From: Methanobacteriota archaeon | GTDB lineage: Archaea; JACRDV01 | Direction of reading: 5' to 3' | Assembly (NCBI GenBank): GCA_024860865.1 | Contig: JACRDV010000016.1 | Location: 1 to 6,773, forward strand | Length of the DNA stretch: 6,773 bases | Shown here: piece by piece, positions 5,282 through 6,773 of the stretch | Position numbering within the stretch: the stretch's first letter is position 1 | Layout: the number at the start of each line of letters is the position of its first letter | The notes under the pieces: generated by a model | What the model was told of the DNA's origin: nothing | Seen by the model: only the letters and a program-made list of their open reading frames with translations | Database searches by the model: none | Program-made: the position numbers and the translations under genes

Positions 5282-5514
5282 CTTCTCTTTCTCCAATAAA
5301 TAGTTATAAGTTCTTCTTCACTTTTTTTGTTCCAAAGCCATACTGCGATTAAACTTTTATTACCAAAATCTATTTTGCTATAGTTCTTTGTTCCAAAGCG
5401 TCCATTGATTTCACTAAAAATAACTTCACCATTCTTTATAACTTCAATTGCTTCAAATTCGTTTATTCCTCGCTTTTCCATCTGTTTTCTAGCATGTTTT
5501 GGAATTACTACCAA
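5278..5514 (-). CDS. DUF4258-domain putative toxin
   Basis: A 78-residue basic protein covering a whole DUF4258 domain. The opening IPKHARKQMEKRGINEFEA carries the conserved H-A-x-x-R/K-M-x-x-R-G-I pattern (His7, Arg9, Met12, Arg15). The middle has RFGTKNYSKIDFGNKSLIAV and the end ELITIYWRKRR, the typical final strand with an aromatic. DUF4258 proteins are commonly paired with YgiT-type zinc-finger proteins and are predicted RelE/MqsR-like mRNA interferases; no activity is known for this one. The frame is closed by TGA directly before TTG 5514, so the start is either that TTG, supported by GTGAT three bases upstream (5518-5522), or the internal ATG at residue 12, which would remove the conserved His. 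TTG is therefore preferred. The palindrome at 5529-5547 lies immediately upstream. Confidence 0.82.
   Translation of the reverse strand: MVVIPKHARKQMEKRGINEFEAIEVIKNGEVIFSEINGRFGTKNYSKIDFGNKSLIAVWLWNKKSEEELITIYWRKRR
5291..5294 (-). promoter_or_regulatory. Ribosome-binding site GGAG for the YgiT-AbrB gene
   Basis: On the minus strand GGAG is followed by nine bases and ATG 5281. It overlaps the alternative TTG at 5296-5294, so that TTG is unlikely to be the start. Confidence 0.5.
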
Positions 5515-5517
5515 TCA

Positions 5518-5522
5518 ATCAC
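5518..5522 (-). promoter_or_regulatory. Ribosome-binding site GTGAT supporting a TTG start
   Basis: Minus-strand GTGAT, three bases before TTG 5514, repeats the arrangement seen at the aminotransferase (GGTGAT, three bases, ATG). This supports the unusual start codon. Confidence 0.45.
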
Positions 5523-5528
5523 TTTTTA

Positions 5529-5547
5529 TCACTTATTTAATAAGTGA
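5529..5547. promoter_or_regulatory. Perfect 9+1+9 palindrome, probable operator of the DUF4258/YgiT-AbrB operon
   Basis: TCACTTATT-T-AATAAGTGA is perfectly symmetric and starts 15 bases upstream of the toxin start codon. It lies just downstream (on the minus strand) of a TATA-like sequence at 5548-5557, where bound repressor would block polymerase. A dyad this perfect suits the dimeric AbrB-type antitoxin encoded by the operon. It could also serve the rightward regulator relic that begins beside it. Confidence 0.55.
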
Positions 5548-5557
5548 ATATTTAAAA
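5548..5557 (-). promoter_or_regulatory. TATA-like box next to the palindrome
   Basis: Minus-strand TTTTAAATAT is centred about 38 bases before TTG 5514, predicting a start near 5527 at the edge of the palindrome. The AT-rich block could also work rightward, toward the decayed regulator. Confidence 0.4.
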
Positions 5558-5857
5558 CTTTTTCTGTTCTAAAGAGCCATTTCAGCGCACTTTCAACTTC
5601 TTCTTTTCTTACAGATTTTGTAGAGAGAGAAAATTCCAAAGCAACAGTATTTGAATTAAAAGATAAGCTTGTGCATTATGGGATTTTAAAGCCTACTAAA
5701 AAAGTTGGGCATATACAGCTATATAAATTCAATAAAGAAAGTCTAGCCGGAAAAAAACTCAATAGGCTATTCTACGAACTAGCTGATATTGATATATCCA
5801 TTTGTCGAAAAAGAAGAAGTTAAAGAAGAGATTCACAAAGCAAAAATAGAAGCGTGA
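5548..5857 (+). pseudogene. Decayed winged-helix transcriptional regulator with a frameshift
   Basis: From about 5605 one frame reads FLTDFVERENSKATVFELKD, then KLVHYGILKPTKKVGHIQLY and KFNKESLAGKKLNRLFYELA, a recognisable archaeal winged helix: recognition helix SKATVFELKDKL, then the wing KVGHIQLYKFN. The frame then ends at TAA 5821-5823 after nonsense residues (SICRKRRS). Shifting by one base near 5794-5798 restores PFVEKEEVKEEIHKAKIEA to TGA 5855-5857, a natural charged C-terminus for this type. The most economical explanation is one extra base in the ATATAT tract. Upstream, no ATG precedes the conserved part: the frame is open from 5548 (IFKTFSVLKSHFSALSTSS) without a start or a proper first helix. 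Both defects point to a pseudogene, although a sequencing error could explain the frameshift alone. Confidence 0.72.
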
Positions 5858-6117
5858 CCCCTTCCAACGCTAAAGCTTAGGCACCACTTCAAGAACTCGC
5901 TCCGTTGCCGGAGGCGCAGGTCCGCTTCAGTGCTTACGATGCTTTCGAGGTTGGTGCCTTTGCTCGGCTATCGTTTGTCTTCTTTTCCCCACAGGAGCCC
6001 AAAGTGCTAAAGCCTCACCCTACCCAAACTCGCTTTGCACTTTCACTGTGGGAGATCGCAACTTGCCCGCCTGCCTCGTGACGTATAGCCGCAGGCCTGG
6101 TGTTTTTGATAAAAAAC
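5851..6117. ncRNA. GC-rich multi-hairpin segment: structured RNA or palindromic repeat element
   Basis: By hand count 5881-6100 is about 57% G+C, against roughly one-third around it. It contains a series of exact complementary pairs: AGCGT 5851-5855 with ACGCT 5867-5871; AGGCACCA 5879-5886 with TGGTGCCT 5952-5959; CTCCG 5900-5904 with CGGAG 5909-5913 inside the latter; CCCACAG 5988-5994 with CTGTGGG 6046-6052; AAAGTGC 6001-6007 with GCACTTT 6037-6043; AAAGC 6009-6013 with GCTTT 6032-6036; GCCTGC 6069-6074 with GCAGGC 6091-6096; and GTTTTT 6102-6107 with AAAAAC 6112-6117. Five-T runs flank it in both senses (6103-6107 plus; 5842-5846 read on minus), so the strand is open. I see no RNase P, SRP, tRNA or rRNA signature strings. 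It begins inside the end of the decayed regulator gene, which fits an inserted element as well as an RNA gene. Confidence 0.5.
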
Positions 6118-6368
6118 TTGCGAGAAGAGAACTTAACGAGAAATCATTTGTAAATATCTAAGCAAACTATTTTCTAACCCTGAGTTGGTAGAACAACGGC
6201 CAAGAATGGGCGAATATTTGAGAACGTAAATATGATTGGTTAAAAAATTGCTGAGAGATAGTATACGAAAAAGTCATTAAAAGATGCGCGTAGCTTTATG
6301 GAACGTTAAAATAATCTAAAGAGATTCGGCATCGAAAAATTAGAAATAATAGTTAGAGAAAAAATTCT
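6118..6368 (+). pseudogene. Possible heavily decayed coding relic
   Basis: No intact gene occupies these 250 bases. Plus-strand frames contain protein-like stretches broken by stops: NPELVEQRPRMGEYLRT (ending at a TAA about 6229), and in another frame YTKKSLKDARSFMER (6262-6306), then a stop, then NNLKRFGIEKLEIIVREKIL (6310-6369). The charged, helix-like character over successive pieces suggests an old gene with several stops and at least one frameshift. I do not recognise the family; a transposase remnant is only a guess. It abuts the convergent acylphosphatase-like gene. Confidence 0.3.
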
Positions 6369-6371
6369 CTA
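6354..6371 (-). terminator. Perfect 7-bp hairpin over the stop of the acylphosphatase-like gene
   Basis: TAGAGAA (6354-6360) pairs with TTCTCTA (6365-6371) around a four-base loop. Read on the minus strand it carries a six-T run and overlaps the stop codon at 6369-6371, with more T-rich sequence beyond. It could end or stabilise the leftward transcript. Confidence 0.4.
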
Positions 6372-6773
6372 TGGAGTTATCCTAATTTCAGATTTTAGGA
6401 TATCCTTTAGAGCTTTTGCAATTTTCTCAGGGAGAGTATCCATTTTTTTATCTATACTATCCAGCTTATTATCCATGCTATCCAACTTACCATTCATACT
6501 ATCCAGTTTACCATTCATGCTATCAAGTTTACCATTCATGCCATCCAACTTACCATCCATCTTGCCCAATTTATTACTGATGTCTTCCAAGTAATCAACG
6601 CCTTTTCCCACTTGATTTAAAATTAGAGCTTGAGAAGATCTCATTGCCTTTGGAACTGGTTCCTCTACATCAAATTGAATTTCGTTTACTACTGGATTCT
6701 CTGCCAACTTTGGTTTTTCTTTTTTCACATCTTCATAAAATTTCATTATTGTATCCTTATCTCCTTCCACCAA
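6369..6773 (-). CDS. Acylphosphatase-like protein with a C-terminal coiled-coil repeat, N-terminus beyond the window
   Basis: The frame is open to the right edge, so 134 residues of the C-terminal part are seen and the first residue is probably internal. VEGDKDTIMKFYEDVKKEKP, then KLAENPVVNEIQFDVEEP resembles the second half of an acylphosphatase domain (the strand ending EGD, helix, then the strand near the C-terminus). The catalytic N-terminal loop and Asn of that family lie outside, so activity cannot be judged. Residues about 50-70 (LILNQVGKGVDYLEDISNKL) lead into seven-residue repeats of the form MNGKLDS, six of them encoded by exact 21-base units, ending KALKDILKSEIRITP. Heptad spacing of Leu and Met predicts a parallel coiled coil, so the protein probably oligomerises. 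Alternative: a different ferredoxin-like alpha/beta domain. Confidence 0.65.
   Translation of the reverse strand: MVEGDKDTIMKFYEDVKKEKPKLAENPVVNEIQFDVEEPVPKAMRSSQALILNQVGKGVDYLEDISNKLGKMDGKLDGMNGKLDSMNGKLDSMNGKLDSMDNKLDSIDKKMDTLPEKIAKALKDILKSEIRITP
6448..6573. repeat. Six tandem 21-base repeats encoding coiled-coil heptads
   Basis: Units start at 6448, 6469, 6490, 6511, 6532 and 6553, each close to CCATTCATGCTATCCAACTTA (20-21 bases, shown here once). On the minus strand each encodes one heptad such as MNGKLDS. The three central units (6490-6552) are the most alike, which suggests recent duplication by slippage; outer units have diverged. Confidence 0.9.

Noticed and set aside
5874-6161. Plus-strand frame open for about 95 codons through the GC-rich segment, and another at 5881-6081
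   Set aside because: All three plus frames are open for long stretches, there is no ATG start, and the segment is dominated by inverted repeats. GC richness alone removes stop codons.
6175-6215. tRNA-like string GAGTTGGTAGAACAACGG resembling a D-arm
   Set aside because: No matching acceptor stem, no anticodon arm of proper spacing and no T-loop downstream.
1-6773. CRISPR array
   Set aside because: No regularly spaced repeats with unique spacers. The only tandem array (6448-6573) is contiguous and coding.

Overview
The window looks archaeal, from an AT-rich genome (protein-coding parts about one-third G+C by eye). The support is archaeal-type signals (TATA-like boxes about 25-30 bases before inferred transcript starts, a GGTGAT ribosome-binding site, oligo-T clusters at gene ends) and gene families that are common in archaea: an Fcf1/Utp24-like PIN protein, a UPF0175/DUF3368 pair, a winged-helix nucleotidyltransferase/HEPN pair and a YgiT-AbrB/DUF4258 pair. 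I cannot place it in a lineage. The two most GC-rich non-coding segments stand out sharply from the AT-rich background, a pattern usually seen with structured RNAs in AT-rich thermophiles, so a thermophilic host is possible but unproven.

Layout. 1-212: the end of a gene entering from the left, with higher G+C (about 49%) than its neighbours. 386-784 (-) encodes a standalone Fcf1-like PIN protein, divergent from 897-2042 (+), a class V aminotransferase of the alanine/serine-glyoxylate/pyruvate type. 2199-3031 (-) is a two-gene toxin-antitoxin-like unit (RHH-UPF0175 antitoxin, then DUF3368 PIN protein) joined by a 4-base ATGA overlap, with repeated AATTAGCT elements upstream. 3151-3552 (-) is a membrane-anchored extracytoplasmic beta-domain protein. 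A roughly 400-base gene-poor stretch follows, containing a perfect 10-bp hairpin with a GC-rich head. 3952-4897 (+) is a winged-helix nucleotidyltransferase overlapping a HEPN gene. 4937-5514 (-) is a DUF4258 putative toxin overlapping a YgiT zinc-finger/AbrB antitoxin, preceded by a perfect 9+1+9 palindrome.

The right-hand part is decayed and non-coding: a frameshifted winged-helix regulator (5548-5857), a GC-rich (about 57%) multi-hairpin segment (5851-6117) that is either a structured RNA or a palindromic repeat element, a stop-riddled possible coding relic (6118-6368), and the C-terminal part of an acylphosphatase-like protein (6369-6773, -) extended by six 21-base tandem repeats that encode a coiled coil.

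Functionally this is an accessory island. Three two-gene toxin-antitoxin-type modules with three different chemistries (PIN/RHH, nucleotidyltransferase/HEPN, DUF4258/Zn-AbrB) lie within about 3.3 kb next to pseudogenes. The only clear metabolic gene is the aminotransferase. Nothing here proves a new system; the strongest undescribed candidate is the structured GC-rich segment at 5851-6117.
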